Origin: Shimia_B sp038525525
GTDB taxonomy: Bacteria; Pseudomonadota; Alphaproteobacteria; Rhodobacterales; Rhodobacteraceae
NCBI GenBank assembly: GCA_038525525.1
Contig: JBCBHO010000005.1
Location: forward strand, 186,001 to 250,000
Direction of reading: 5' to 3'
DNA length: 64,000 nucleotides
Shown: positions 1 to 8,713 of the stretch, in pieces
Layout of the letters: every line of letters begins with the position of its first letter
Numbering within the stretch: the stretch's first letter is position 1
Notes under the pieces: generated by a model
What the model saw: the letters and a program-made list of their open reading frames with translations, nothing else
Told to the model about the DNA's origin: nothing
Databases searched by the model: none
Program-made: the position numbers and the translations under genes

Positions 1-50
1 GCAGCTCGAGCCGCGGCGCGGGATCGCTCGTCTGGGACACGGGCCGCGGC

Positions 51-827
51 TCAGATGGTCGCGTTGGTGCCGCCGCCATCGAGCAGGATGTTCTGGCCGA
101 CGATGAACCCGGCATGCTGCGAGCAGAGGAACGCACAGGCGGCACCGAATTCCTCGATCGTCCCGTAGCGGCGCGCCGGGATGGTAGCTTCCCGCTGCTT
201 GCGGGCCTCGTCCATGGTGATGCCCTGCGCGTTGACGACCCCGGTGTCGAGCGCTTCGGCGCGCGCCGTGGCGTGGATGCCGGGGAGGAGATTGTTGATC
301 GTCACCCCTTTCTCCGCCACCTGCCGGGCCGTCCCGGCGACGTAGCCCGTGAGCCCGGTGCGGGCGGCGTTCGAAAGGCCGAGCTGCGGGATCGGCGCCT
401 TCACGGACTGGCTCGTGATGTTGATCACGCGGCCCCAGCCGCGAGCCATCATCCCGGGCAGCGTGGCTTTCATGAGCGCGATGGGCGTGAGCATGTTGGC
501 ATCGAGCGCGGCGATGAAATCGTCGCGATCCCAATCGCTCCAAAGCCCCGGAGGCGGGCCGCCCGCATTCGTGACGAGGATATCTAGATCACCGGCAGCC
601 TCGAGCACCGCGGCCTGCCCATCGGGCGTCGTGACATCGGCGGCGACCACGGTCACGGAGACCCCGTGCGCGCGGAGCTCGTCTGCCGTGGCCTCGAGCG
701 GCGCGACGGAGCGCGCGTTGATCACGAGGTCCACGCCTTCGGCGGCCAGCGCCATGGCGCAGCCTTTTCCGAGGCCCTTGGACGATGCGCAGACCAGCGC
801 CCGCTTTCCCCGAATACCCAATTCCAT
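51..827 (-). CDS. Atypical short-chain dehydrogenase/reductase (FabG-like)
   Basis: Short-chain dehydrogenase/reductase of 258 residues. The nucleotide-binding glycine motif reads CASSKGLGKG at residues 13-22, and an NAGG motif follows near residue 88, so NAD(P)(H) binding is likely. Where SDRs normally carry the catalytic YxxxK, this protein reads LSNAARTG, so the Tyr and Lys are missing. That pattern is seen in divergent proteins annotated 3-oxoacyl-ACP reductase; the substrate is unknown. Start chosen at 827 because GGGGAGG lies six bases upstream; a longer ATG at 842 would place that site inside the gene. It diverges from the Hint gene across about 150 bases that must hold both promoters. 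Bases 1-50, downstream of its stop, show nothing recognisable. Confidence 0.85.
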   Translation of the reverse strand: MELGIRGKRALVCASSKGLGKGCAMALAAEGVDLVINARSVAPLEATADELRAHGVSVTVVAADVTTPDGQAAVLEAAGDLDILVTNAGGPPPGLWSDWDRDDFIAALDANMLTPIALMKATLPGMMARGWGRVINITSQSVKAPIPQLGLSNAARTGLTGYVAGTARQVAEKGVTINNLLPGIHATARAEALDTGVVNAQGITMDEARKQREATIPARRYGTIEEFGAACAFLCSQHAGFIVGQNILLDGGGTNATI

Positions 828-976
828 CTCAGACCTCCCCATGCATTCCCGGCGTTCCCGCGGACCTAGCAGCGCGCGGATGCCCCTTCAATGCCGACCG
901 GCCTCCCAAGATGCGCCGCAATCATGCCTTAAGACTTGCGGTGGTACGTTTGTGCGACCATTGGAATCTGACTACG

Positions 977-1999
977 ATGAGTGACATGGCCTCCTCTTTC
1001 CGCTCGAGCCTCCGCGCGACGCAGACCTTGCCGGTTTTCCGGGCCGAGGCGTTTTTCGTGCTCGCGGGCGTGAACGCGGGGGAGGCCCTGAGCTTTGCCA
1101 GCGAGCTGGTGCTCGATGACGTCTACGAACTCGACGCCGCCGCCGCGCCCGGCGCGCTCAGCGTCGGCAACGACGCCGAGGCACTCCGCATCGCGCCCGG
1201 CAGTGCCGTGGGCTCCCCCGGCGGACAAATCGTCATCGACTCGACCATCACGCTCATGTCGCCCCTCGGCGCGACGATCGAGGGGCTCATCCTCGTGGAG
1301 GTCGATGGCGGCGAGGCCGTCGACATCTTCCTTCTGCCGCTCGCGCATCTCGCGCCGCGCACGGATTACACGCTCGTGGGCATCGACACGTCGGATGCAC
1401 GGCGGCGCTTCGCGGAGGCCGCCTGCGTCGCCTTCACCCGTGGCACGCACATCACCATGGCCTCCGGCGCGCAGGTGCCGATCGAGGAGCTCTGCGTCGG
1501 CGATCGCGTCCTCACCCGGGACGAAGGCCCGCAAGAGATCCGCTGGATCGGGCAGAATACGCGCCGCGCCGTGGGGGATTTTGCCCCGGTCCTCATCCGC
1601 AAGGGCACGCTCAACAACGAGAACGACCTCATCGTGAGCCCCGACCACCGGCTCTTCATCTACCAGCGCGATGACGAGATCGGCGCGGGCCGGGCCGAGG
1701 TCCTCGTGAAGGTGCGCCACCTGATCAATGGCGACACCGTCGTGCGGCTCGAGGGCGGCTTCGTGGACTACTTCCAGCTCCTGTTCGACAGTCACCAGAT
1801 CATCTATGCCGAGGGCATTGCGGCAGAGAGCCTCCTCGTGGATCCCCGCACCCGGGCCGCGCTCCCGGCGGATGTGGACGCAGCGCTGGCCAAGGCGCTC
1901 CCAGGCCACGAGGACCGCCACCACCTGAATTACGAGGTCAGCGAGACGCTCCTAAGCCGGAACGCCGCCGAGATGCTGCGCCGCGCGTCCACGCGCTAG
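977..1999 (+). CDS. Hint (hedgehog/intein) domain protein
   Basis: Protein of 340 residues with a C-terminal Hint module of the type common in Rhodobacteraceae. The module starts at Cys150 in ACVAFTRGTHI, followed by a GDRVLTRDEG segment and a conserved SPDHRLF block near residue 220. The N-terminal 145 residues resemble a small beta-rich domain of unknown role. There are no RTX nonapeptides, unlike the second Hint protein at 55.7-57.8 kb. Hint folds can self-cleave, but whether this bacterial subfamily does so is not established. Start chosen at the ATG encoding MSDMASS; upstream in-frame codons look non-coding. It ends two bases before the convergent universal stress protein gene. Confidence 0.85.
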   Translation: MSDMASSFRSSLRATQTLPVFRAEAFFVLAGVNAGEALSFASELVLDDVYELDAAAAPGALSVGNDAEALRIAPGSAVGSPGGQIVIDSTITLMSPLGATIEGLILVEVDGGEAVDIFLLPLAHLAPRTDYTLVGIDTSDARRRFAEAACVAFTRGTHITMASGAQVPIEELCVGDRVLTRDEGPQEIRWIGQNTRRAVGDFAPVLIRKGTLNNENDLIVSPDHRLFIYQRDDEIGAGRAEVLVKVRHLINGDTVVRLEGGFVDYFQLLFDSHQIIYAEGIAAESLLVDPRTRAALPADVDAALAKALPGHEDRHHLNYEVSETLLSRNAAEMLRRASTR

Positions 2000-2001
2000 G
2001 C

Positions 2002-2835
2002 CTAGCGCACGATCAACACGTCGCAGGGCGGCTCCCGCAGGAGATCGTTGGCCACGGAGCCGAGAATGGCGGGCAAGGCACCGGCGCGTCCATGGGCACC
2101 GATGGCCAGAAGCGGGACGCCCTGCTCCTCCACGGCCCGCGCGATGACCGCACCGGCCCCACCCTTTTCGATCGTCACCGGCCCGCAGGAGGCCTCCTCC
2201 AGCGTCAGGCTTGCCTGCCACGCTTCGGCGGAGGCCGTGGCATCATTGAGAAATGCCGCCTCGAGCGGCGCCGCGGCACCGGGGGCCCGCGCCAGCCGCC
2301 CTTCGTAGGGCACATGGAGCGCATTGACCGGGTGGAGCGCGATGCCCGGCGCAAGCGTCGCGGCTTGCCGCGCAGCCTTTGTCGAGGCCTGCGAAAAATC
2401 CGTGGCGACGACGGCGGCCGCGTAGGGGCGCGATGAATCCTCCCGGACGAGGAGCACCGGGCACGGAGCGTGGCGCACCGTTTTCTGCGCGGTGGTCTCC
2501 CACATCACATCCAGAAAGGCGCGCCGCCGATGCGTGCCCACGACGAAGAGGTCCACCATGGCGTGGGTGGCGGCGATCATCTCCTCCACCGGATCACCGG
2601 CCCGGACATCGATGGTGACATTGCGCGGGGCCTCCAGCGTCTCGAGCAGCGTCGTGATCGCCGCGCGCGTCTTCTCGACGAGCAGCTCTTCGAGGTCGTC
2701 GGGCAGGTCCTCGTCGATGACGGACAGCACGGTGAGCGCGGCGTCGTGCTGCCGCGCCAGCGCTGCGGCGCGCTGCACCGCCTTCTCCGACCGCTCCGAG
2801 AGGTCGGTGGCGACTGTGATCGTTTCGATGGCCAT
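2002..2835 (-). CDS. Universal stress protein, two Usp domains
   Basis: A 277-residue protein made of two tandem Usp (UspA-like) domains, probably a cytoplasmic stress-response nucleotide-binding protein. Each domain begins with a beta strand plus acidic residue (ITVATDLSE; VVATDFSQ) and ends with PCPVLLVR or PCDVLIVR. The second domain keeps the ATP-binding spacing G-2x-G-9x-GS (GAHGRAG...LGS). In the first domain the matching stretch reads GTHRRRAF and lacks the second glycine, so only domain two is expected to bind ATP. Start at 2835 has GGAGGAG six bases upstream; an in-frame ATG at 2841 abuts that site and is less likely. Divergent from prfC. Confidence 0.92.
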   Translation of the reverse strand: MAIETITVATDLSERSEKAVQRAAALARQHDAALTVLSVIDEDLPDDLEELLVEKTRAAITTLLETLEAPRNVTIDVRAGDPVEEMIAATHAMVDLFVVGTHRRRAFLDVMWETTAQKTVRHAPCPVLLVREDSSRPYAAAVVATDFSQASTKAARQAATLAPGIALHPVNALHVPYEGRLARAPGAAAPLEAAFLNDATASAEAWQASLTLEEASCGPVTIEKGGAGAVIARAVEEQGVPLLAIGAHGRAGALPAILGSVANDLLREPPCDVLIVR

Positions 2836-2938
2836 GGGCATCTCCTCCGCTTTGGTCAGAGGCCTAGCACCGGCCCGCGCGGCGGGCCTTGATCCAGCGC
2901 AAGAATTGCCGCGCGCGCATGCGCCCCTTGCCTCCCCC

Positions 2939-2956
2939 GGGTTTGGCGGTAAACCC
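2939..2956 (+). promoter_or_regulatory. Hairpin-forming inverted repeat just upstream of prfC
   Basis: Six-base perfect arms GGGTTT and AAACCC flank a GGCGGT loop. The right arm ends five bases before the prfC ATG. The loop holds the best Shine-Dalgarno-like run (GGCGG) available to prfC. It could be an operator for a dimeric repressor or an mRNA hairpin presenting or hiding the ribosome site. Seen directly; function is inference. Confidence 0.35.
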
Positions 2957-2961
2957 CACCC

Positions 2962-4560
2962 ATGCTCGACAATCGCCCCAGCCTCCCCCCGGAAGTCGCC
3001 CGCCGCCGGACCTTCGCCATCATATCGCACCCCGACGCGGGCAAGACGACGCTGACGGAAAAGTTCCTGCTCTATGGCGGCGCGATCCAGCAGGCCGGCC
3101 AGGTGCGCGCCAAGGGCGAGGCCCGGCGCACGCGCTCGGACTTCATGCAGATGGAGAAGGACCGCGGGATCTCCGTGAGCGCCTCGGCCATGGCCTTCGA
3201 CTATGGCGATTACCGTTTCAACCTCGTGGACACGCCCGGACACTCGGACTTTTCCGAAGACACCTATCGCACGCTCACGGCCGTGGACGCGGCGGTCATG
3301 GTCATCGACGGCGCCAAGGGCGTGGAGAGCCAGACCCAGAAACTCTTCGAAGTCTGCCGCTTGCGCGACCTGCCCATCTTGACCTTTTGCAACAAAATGG
3401 ACCGGGAAAGCCGCGATACGTTCGAGATTATTGACGAAATCCAAGAAAACCTCGCCATTGACGTCACGCCTGCCGCCTGGCCCATCGGGCGCGGGCGGGA
3501 GTTCATCGGCTGCTATGATCTCCTGCGCGACAGGCTCGAACTCATGGACCGCGCGGACCGCAACAAGGTGGCCGAGAGCGTGAAGATCGAGGGGCTCGAT
3601 GACCCGAAGCTCGCCGAGCATGTCCCCGCTGCCCTGCTCGATACCTTCCTCGAGGAGGTGGAGATGGCCCGGGAACTCCTGCCCCCGCTTGACCCGAAGG
3701 CCCTCCTCGAAGGGACGCTTACGCCGATCTGGTTCGGCTCCGCGATCAATTCCTTCGGCGTGAAGGAGCTGATGGATGGGATCGGCACCTACGGCCCCGA
3801 GCCGCAGCCTCAGAGCGCCGAGCCCCGCCAGATCGCGCCGGAAGAGGGCAAGGTTTCGGGCTTCGTCTTCAAGGTGCAGGCGAACATGGACCCCAAGCAC
3901 CGGGACCGCGTGGCCTTCGTGCGCATGGCCTCGGGGCACTTCACGCGCGGCATGAAGCTTACCCATGTCCGCACGAAAAAGCCGATGGCCGTCTCGAACC
4001 CCGTGCTCTTTCTCGCATCTGACCGCGAGCTCGCAGAGGAGGCCTGGGCCGGCGACATCATCGGCATCCCGAACCACGGGCAGCTCCGCATCGGCGACAC
4101 CCTCACCGAGGGAGAGGCGCTCAAGGTGACGGGCATCCCCTCCTTCGCGCCGGAGCTCCTGCAGGGCGTGCGCTCGGGCGATCCGATGAAGACGAAGCAC
4201 CTCGAAAAGGCGCTCATGCAATTCGCCGAGGAAGGCGCGGCCAAGGTCTTCAAGCCGATGATCGGATCGGGCTTCGTCGTGGGCGTCGTGGGCCAGCTCC
4301 AGTTCGAGGTGCTGGCGAGCCGGATCGAGCAGGAATACGGCCTGCCCGTGCGTTTCGAGGCCTCGCAATTCACCTCAGCGCGCTGGGTCCACGGGCCCAA
4401 GGACAAGGTCGACGCCTTTGCGCAGTCCAACAAACAGCACATGGCCACCGACAATGACGGCGACGATGTTTTCCTCACGCGCCTGCAGTGGGATATCGAC
4501 CGCGTGGAACGGGACCATCCCGATCTTCGGCTGTCCTCAACCAAGGAGATGATGGTCTGA
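2962..4560 (+). CDS. prfC: Peptide chain release factor 3 (RF3)
   Basis: RF3 is the translational GTPase that recycles RF1 and RF2 from the ribosome after peptide release. At 532 residues it has the normal family length. The P-loop is readable as SHPDAGKTT (residues 22-30), followed by DTPGHSDF (G3) and NKMD (G4), and the RF3-type GTPase, domain II and C-terminal domains run without interruption. Start is an ATG five bases after a small hairpin. It is a single cistron divergent from the usp gene and followed 75 bases later by a small exported-protein gene on the same strand. Confidence 0.97.
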   Translation: MLDNRPSLPPEVARRRTFAIISHPDAGKTTLTEKFLLYGGAIQQAGQVRAKGEARRTRSDFMQMEKDRGISVSASAMAFDYGDYRFNLVDTPGHSDFSEDTYRTLTAVDAAVMVIDGAKGVESQTQKLFEVCRLRDLPILTFCNKMDRESRDTFEIIDEIQENLAIDVTPAAWPIGRGREFIGCYDLLRDRLELMDRADRNKVAESVKIEGLDDPKLAEHVPAALLDTFLEEVEMARELLPPLDPKALLEGTLTPIWFGSAINSFGVKELMDGIGTYGPEPQPQSAEPRQIAPEEGKVSGFVFKVQANMDPKHRDRVAFVRMASGHFTRGMKLTHVRTKKPMAVSNPVLFLASDRELAEEAWAGDIIGIPNHGQLRIGDTLTEGEALKVTGIPSFAPELLQGVRSGDPMKTKHLEKALMQFAEEGAAKVFKPMIGSGFVVGVVGQLQFEVLASRIEQEYGLPVRFEASQFTSARWVHGPKDKVDAFAQSNKQHMATDNDGDDVFLTRLQWDIDRVERDHPDLRLSSTKEMMV

Positions 4561-4635
4561 TCCGGCGGCGCCCCGCCGGCCCGACTTGCGCCGCGCGCAG
4601 GACTTTGAGACCATCCGGAAAACAGGCAGTGCTCC

Positions 4636-5100
4636 ATGATCGCATCTCTCGCAAAGCTCCCCGTCAAGGCCATGCCCGCAGCCCTCGCCGCGGGGCTGGC
4701 CACGGCCGCGGCAGCCGAACTCTGGGACAGCGATGCCGCGTGGAACCTGCTCAACCTTGCCAGCGTCTCGGAGGCCGTGGTCGACGACACGTGGTTCGCG
4801 GTGAAGGCGTTTCCCGAGGAGCTCCGCGCCGCCACCGACGACTTCCTCATCGAGGGCTACGTCGTGCCGATTCTCGCGGAGCCCGAGATCTCGAGCTTCA
4901 TTCTGGTTCAGGACCCCGAGAACTGCCCCTTCTGCGGCACGGGCTCGGGCTACGCGCCGGTTCTCGAGGTCATCCTCGGAGAGCCGATCCCCTCGGTGGA
5001 AGAGTTTTCCCGCATCCGCGTGCAGGGCGAGCTCGAACTCATCGATGATCCTCAAACATTCCAGATGTTTGTGCTCGTTAACGCCGCGCCGGTAAGTTGA
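4636..5100 (+). CDS. Small exported protein with CPFCG motif, DUF3299-like
   Basis: A 154-residue protein with a hydrophobic alanine-rich N-terminus (residues 1-27), probably a signal peptide or anchor. The body carries EGYVVPIL, then CPFCG with Cys97 and Cys100, then a beta-rich tail ending RVQGELEL...FVLVNA. This order resembles DUF3299-type periplasmic proteins; the resemblance is from memory and tentative. The CxxC could bind a metal or form a disulfide. It is preceded by prfC and followed by the helicase on the same strand. No enzymatic role can be assigned. Confidence 0.75.
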   Translation: MIASLAKLPVKAMPAALAAGLATAAAAELWDSDAAWNLLNLASVSEAVVDDTWFAVKAFPEELRAATDDFLIEGYVVPILAEPEISSFILVQDPENCPFCGTGSGYAPVLEVILGEPIPSVEEFSRIRVQGELELIDDPQTFQMFVLVNAAPVS

Positions 5101-5154
5101 TCTGCCCGATTTGACCTCGGGCTGTGGATCGATTATCTGCAGCGCAGCACGCAA

Positions 5155-5171
5155 CGGCGTGCACGACGCCG
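5155..5171 (+). terminator. GC-rich inverted repeat after the CPFCG gene
   Basis: Perfect six-base arms CGGCGT and ACGCCG with a five-base loop, 55 bases past the stop of the preceding gene and ahead of the DEAD-box helicase. There is no T-run, so it is at best a weak or Rho-assisted terminator, or part of the helicase leader. Confidence 0.25.
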
Positions 5172-5229
5172 GGCGCGACTGTGACAAGCGCCCAATGCCA
5201 CGGGGCCCTGCCCCTAACTTTGGACGCTG

Positions 5230-6666
5230 ATGACAAAATTTACTGATCTGAACTTGGACCCCAAGGTCCTCAACGCCGTAGTCGATGCAGGCTACGAAGA
5301 GCCCACGCCGATCCAGGCGGGCGCCATTCCCCCCGCCCTCGAGGGACAGGATGTCCTCGGGATCGCGCAGACGGGGACGGGCAAGACGGCAAGCTTCACG
5401 CTGCCCATGATCACGCTCCTGAAGCGCGGCCGGGCCCGGGCGCGGATGCCCCGCTCCCTCGTCTTGGCACCGACGCGAGAGCTCGCGGCCCAGGTGGCGG
5501 AGAACTTCGACACCTACACGAAGTACACGAAGCTGACGAAGGCGCTCCTCATCGGGGGCGTGAGCTTCAAGGAGCAAGACGCGCTGATCGACCGGGGCGT
5601 CGACGTCCTGATCGCCACGCCCGGGCGCCTGCTCGACCATTTCGAGCGTGGCAAACTGCTTCTCACGGGCGTCCAGATCATGGTGGTGGACGAGGCCGAC
5701 CGGATGCTCGACATGGGCTTCATCCCGGATATCGAGCGCATCTTTTCGCTGACGCCCTTCACGCGCCAGACGCTCTTTTTCTCGGCCACCATGGCCCCCG
5801 AGATCGAGCGCATCACCAACACTTTCCTGAGCAACCCGGCCAAGGTGGAGGTGGCCCGCGCCGCCACCACCAACAAGAACATCACGCAAGGCGTGGTCAT
5901 GTTCAAATCCTCCCGCCGGGACCGCGAGGCGAGCGAAAAGCGCAACCTGCTGCGCGCGCTGATCGATGGCGAGGGCGAGAAGCTCACGAACGCCATCATC
6001 TTCTGCAACCGCAAGACCGACGTCGACATCACCGCGAAATCGCTCAAGAAGCACGGCTATGACGCCGCGGCGATCCACGGCGATCTCGACCAGTCCTTCC
6101 GCACCAAGACGCTCGAGGGGTTCCGCGACGGGACGCTCAAGCTTCTGGTAGCCTCTGACGTGGCCGCTCGCGGCCTCGACATCCCGAATGTGAGCCATGT
6201 CTTCAACTTCGACGTGCCCAGCCACGCCGAGGACTATGTGCACCGGATCGGGCGCACGGCCCGTGCGGGCCGCAGCGGGACGGCCATGATGATTTGCGTG
6301 CCTCGGGACGAAAAGAACCTCGAGGATATCGAGCGGCTTGTGAAGGACACGATCCCCCGGCTCGAAAGCCCTTTGAAGAGCAGCGGACCGGAGCCCCAAT
6401 CCAGCGACGAGAGCGACGAGAAGCCGAAGCGCTCCCGCTCCCGGTCGCGCTCCCGCAAGAAAGACGAGCCGAAGCCCGAGGTTGAAGAGGTGGCGGCCGC
6501 CGCCGAGGACACCCCGCGTGAGCCGCAGCCGAAGCGCACGCGCGGCGGGCGTGGCCGTGGCCGCGACCGTGGCGAGGGCGGCCCCACGCCCGTGGGCATG
6601 GGCGATCACATGCCGGGCTTCATCGCCAAGAGCTTTGCCCAGCGTCTCGAGGAAGACGCGGCCTAG
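5230..6666 (+). CDS. DEAD-box ATP-dependent RNA helicase (RhlE type)
   Basis: A 478-residue RNA helicase acting in ribosome assembly or RNA decay. Motifs in order: PTPIQ (Q motif), AQTGTGKT (I), PTREL (Ia), TPGRLLD (Ib), DEAD (II), SAT (III), ARGLDIPNV (V) and HRIGRTARAG (VI). Motif order and core length match the RhlE subgroup. The last 110 residues form a charged low-complexity tail rich in Arg and Ser (RSRSRSRKK, then RGGRGRGRDR), typical of RNA-binding extensions. The 129-base leader lacks a strong ribosome site. It overlaps the convergent small membrane protein gene by four bases. Confidence 0.93.
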   Translation: MTKFTDLNLDPKVLNAVVDAGYEEPTPIQAGAIPPALEGQDVLGIAQTGTGKTASFTLPMITLLKRGRARARMPRSLVLAPTRELAAQVAENFDTYTKYTKLTKALLIGGVSFKEQDALIDRGVDVLIATPGRLLDHFERGKLLLTGVQIMVVDEADRMLDMGFIPDIERIFSLTPFTRQTLFFSATMAPEIERITNTFLSNPAKVEVARAATTNKNITQGVVMFKSSRRDREASEKRNLLRALIDGEGEKLTNAIIFCNRKTDVDITAKSLKKHGYDAAAIHGDLDQSFRTKTLEGFRDGTLKLLVASDVAARGLDIPNVSHVFNFDVPSHAEDYVHRIGRTARAGRSGTAMMICVPRDEKNLEDIERLVKDTIPRLESPLKSSGPEPQSSDESDEKPKRSRSRSRSRKKDEPKPEVEEVAAAAEDTPREPQPKRTRGGRGRGRDRGEGGPTPVGMGDHMPGFIAKSFAQRLEEDAA

Positions 6667-7052
6667 CGGCTGGTGCGCAGGGAGCGCAGGAAAAGCCCGA
6701 GCCCGCCGAAGAAGAGCACGAGGATCACCACGAGATCAAAGACGCTCATCCGCGCGAAGGTGAGCTGGATCGAGGCGATGACCCCCGCCACCATGGCGAT
6801 GAGCGCCCCGGCCGCGAGCCCCCAGCCGATCCAGTTCTTCGAGTTGTAGAAGATGATCACCACCCCGAAGATGAAGGGGATGAGCACCATCCCCGTCGTC
6901 ACCGGGACGCCCCCCACGCGGAAGAGCCCTGTCCCGAACCCGAATTGCGGGCGGATGATGATCCCGTTGAGGAGCAGGTAGCCCCCGGCGACCATCATCG
7001 CGAGCCCGATGAGGAACTGCCCCGTCCCGCCGTCGCTGCCACCCGCGCCCAT
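6663..7052 (-). CDS. Small integral membrane protein, unknown function
   Basis: A 129-residue protein with about four hydrophobic segments: near residues 12-30, 50-70, 75-95 and 103-122. A glycine-rich N-terminus precedes the first helix and the C-terminus is basic (RSLRTSR). No family recognised. Its ATG overlaps the stop of the rnj gene (TGATG), which implies translational coupling, so it is the last cistron of the birA-coaX-rnj transcript. Confidence 0.8.
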   Translation of the reverse strand: MGAGGSDGGTGQFLIGLAMMVAGGYLLLNGIIIRPQFGFGTGLFRVGGVPVTTGMVLIPFIFGVVIIFYNSKNWIGWGLAAGALIAMVAGVIASIQLTFARMSVFDLVVILVLFFGGLGLFLRSLRTSR

Positions 7053-8713
7053 CAGCCGAGCCTCGAGAGGACGACGGTCACTTCGGGCTTCTTGCCGATC
7101 TCGGACATGGCCGTGGCGCGCGTGATGCGGCGGAGCTCGTCCTCGAGTTTCTCGTCGTCTTTCAGTGTCTTGGGCGAAGCGCGCATGAGAAACTGACCGA
7201 GGTCCTCCTCAAGCACGTCCGAGAGCGCGGCGTTCGATGTGCCCGTTTCGGCGAGGCCCATGAGATCGCACCACGGCTCGCCCACGGGCTCGTCATCCTC
7301 GAGGATCACGCTCACCATGACATGCCCGTTGAGCGCCATGCGCATCCTGTCGCGGATCACGCCGTCGAGCGCCCCCACCTGCACCGACCCGTCGAGATAG
7401 GTCCGGCCCGTTTCCACGTAGCCCACCACGCGCGGCGCATTGCCGGCGAGATCGAGCATCGTGCCATTCACGGCGATGACGGAGGAGCGCCCGCCCTGCT
7501 CGGCGAGTTTCACGTGCTCGCGTAGATGCCGGTGCTCGCCATGCATGGGCACCACGAAGGCAGGATCGATGAGCGCATGCATGCGCTCGAGATCCGGCCG
7601 GTTGGCGTGGCCCGAGACGTGGTAGAGCCCCGAGCTGTCATCGACGACATCGACGCCCATCTCGCTGAATTGGTTGATGATACGGATCACGCCGCGCTCA
7701 TTGCCCGGAATGGTCTTGGAGGAAAAGAGGAACGTGTCCCCCTCTTTCATGGTGAGCCCGCGATACTTCCCGTTGGCGAGCTGCGCGGAGGCGGCGCGGC
7801 GCTCCCCCTGGGAGCCTGTCACGAGGAGCATCAGGTTGCCCCGCGGGATGTCGAGCGCATCCTCGGCGGTCACGGTCTTGGGGAAATCGCTGAGCACGCC
7901 CGTCTCGACGCCGGCCTCGATCATGCGCCGCATCGCACGGCCCAGAAGACAGATGGAGCGGCCTGCCCGCTCCCCCGCCTCCGCGAGCGTCTTCACCCGC
8001 GCGATATTGGAGGCAAACGTGGTGGCCACCACCATGCCTTCCGCCTCGGAGACAAGGCGCTCGATCTCGGGGCCCACGACGGCCTCGGAGCGGCCCGGCG
8101 TATTCGAGAAGACGTTGGTGCTGTCGCAGACGAGCGCTTTCACCCCGCCCTTCGCGATCTCCTCGAACATGTCCGCGTCAAAGGCCTCGCCCACGCCGGG
8201 CGTGGCATCGAGCTTGAAATCCCCCGAGTGGAAGACACGGCCTGCCGGTGTCTCGATGAGGAGGCCGGAGGATTCCGGGATCGAATGCGAGACCGGCACG
8301 AAGCTGACCTTGAACGGCCCCGCCTCCACGACCTCCGGGTAGCGCGAGACGGTCGTGACCGCCTCCGGGCCGATGCCGAATTCCTCGAGCTTCCTCCGGG
8401 CGATGTTGGCGGTGAAGGTCCGCGCGAAGATGGGGGCGCCGAGCCTCTCGAAGGTGTGGCCCACCGCGCCCACATGGTCCTCATGGGCGTGGGTGATGAA
8501 GACGGCGTCGATCATCGCGCGGCGCTCCTCGAGCCATGCGATATCCGGCAGGATCAGGTCCACGCCGGGCGTGCCGTCCATGTCCGGGAAGGTGACGCCG
8601 AGATCGACGACGATGAGCCGCTCCGCATCCTCGGGGCCGTAGCCGTAGACATAGCAATTCATGCCCACTTCCCCTGCCCCACCGAGGGGCAGGTAAATCA
8701 GTCGCTCGCTCAC
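7052..8713 (-). CDS. rnj: Ribonuclease J
   Basis: RNase J is a metallo-beta-lactamase/beta-CASP nuclease with endo- and 5'-exonuclease activity in mRNA turnover and rRNA maturation. Length is 553 residues. The zinc motif THAHEDH spans residues 74-80, SHSIPESSG and the HSGDFK block follow, and the C-terminal HVSGHA with MHGEH motifs are present. The GTG start overlaps the coaX stop (GTGA). This position next to coaX and birA, downstream of the nuo operon, is the usual arrangement in Rhodobacterales. Confidence 0.96.
   Translation of the reverse strand: MSERLIYLPLGGAGEVGMNCYVYGYGPEDAERLIVVDLGVTFPDMDGTPGVDLILPDIAWLEERRAMIDAVFITHAHEDHVGAVGHTFERLGAPIFARTFTANIARRKLEEFGIGPEAVTTVSRYPEVVEAGPFKVSFVPVSHSIPESSGLLIETPAGRVFHSGDFKLDATPGVGEAFDADMFEEIAKGGVKALVCDSTNVFSNTPGRSEAVVGPEIERLVSEAEGMVVATTFASNIARVKTLAEAGERAGRSICLLGRAMRRMIEAGVETGVLSDFPKTVTAEDALDIPRGNLMLLVTGSQGERRAASAQLANGKYRGLTMKEGDTFLFSSKTIPGNERGVIRIINQFSEMGVDVVDDSSGLYHVSGHANRPDLERMHALIDPAFVVPMHGEHRHLREHVKLAEQGGRSSVIAVNGTMLDLAGNAPRVVGYVETGRTYLDGSVQVGALDGVIRDRMRMALNGHVMVSVILEDDEPVGEPWCDLMGLAETGTSNAALSDVLEEDLGQFLMRASPKTLKDDEKLEDELRRITRATAMSEIGKKPEVTVVLSRLG

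Noticed and set aside
2836..4368. Long minus-strand frame continuous with the Usp gene, opposite prfC
   Set aside because: It is the antisense of a clear RF3 gene, lacks any motif, and the Usp domain starts at 2835 with its own ribosome site.
4537..6609. 690-codon minus-strand frame opposite the helicase
   Set aside because: Mirror of DEAD-box coding sequence; His/Arg/Gly-rich composition typical of antisense frames in GC-rich DNA.
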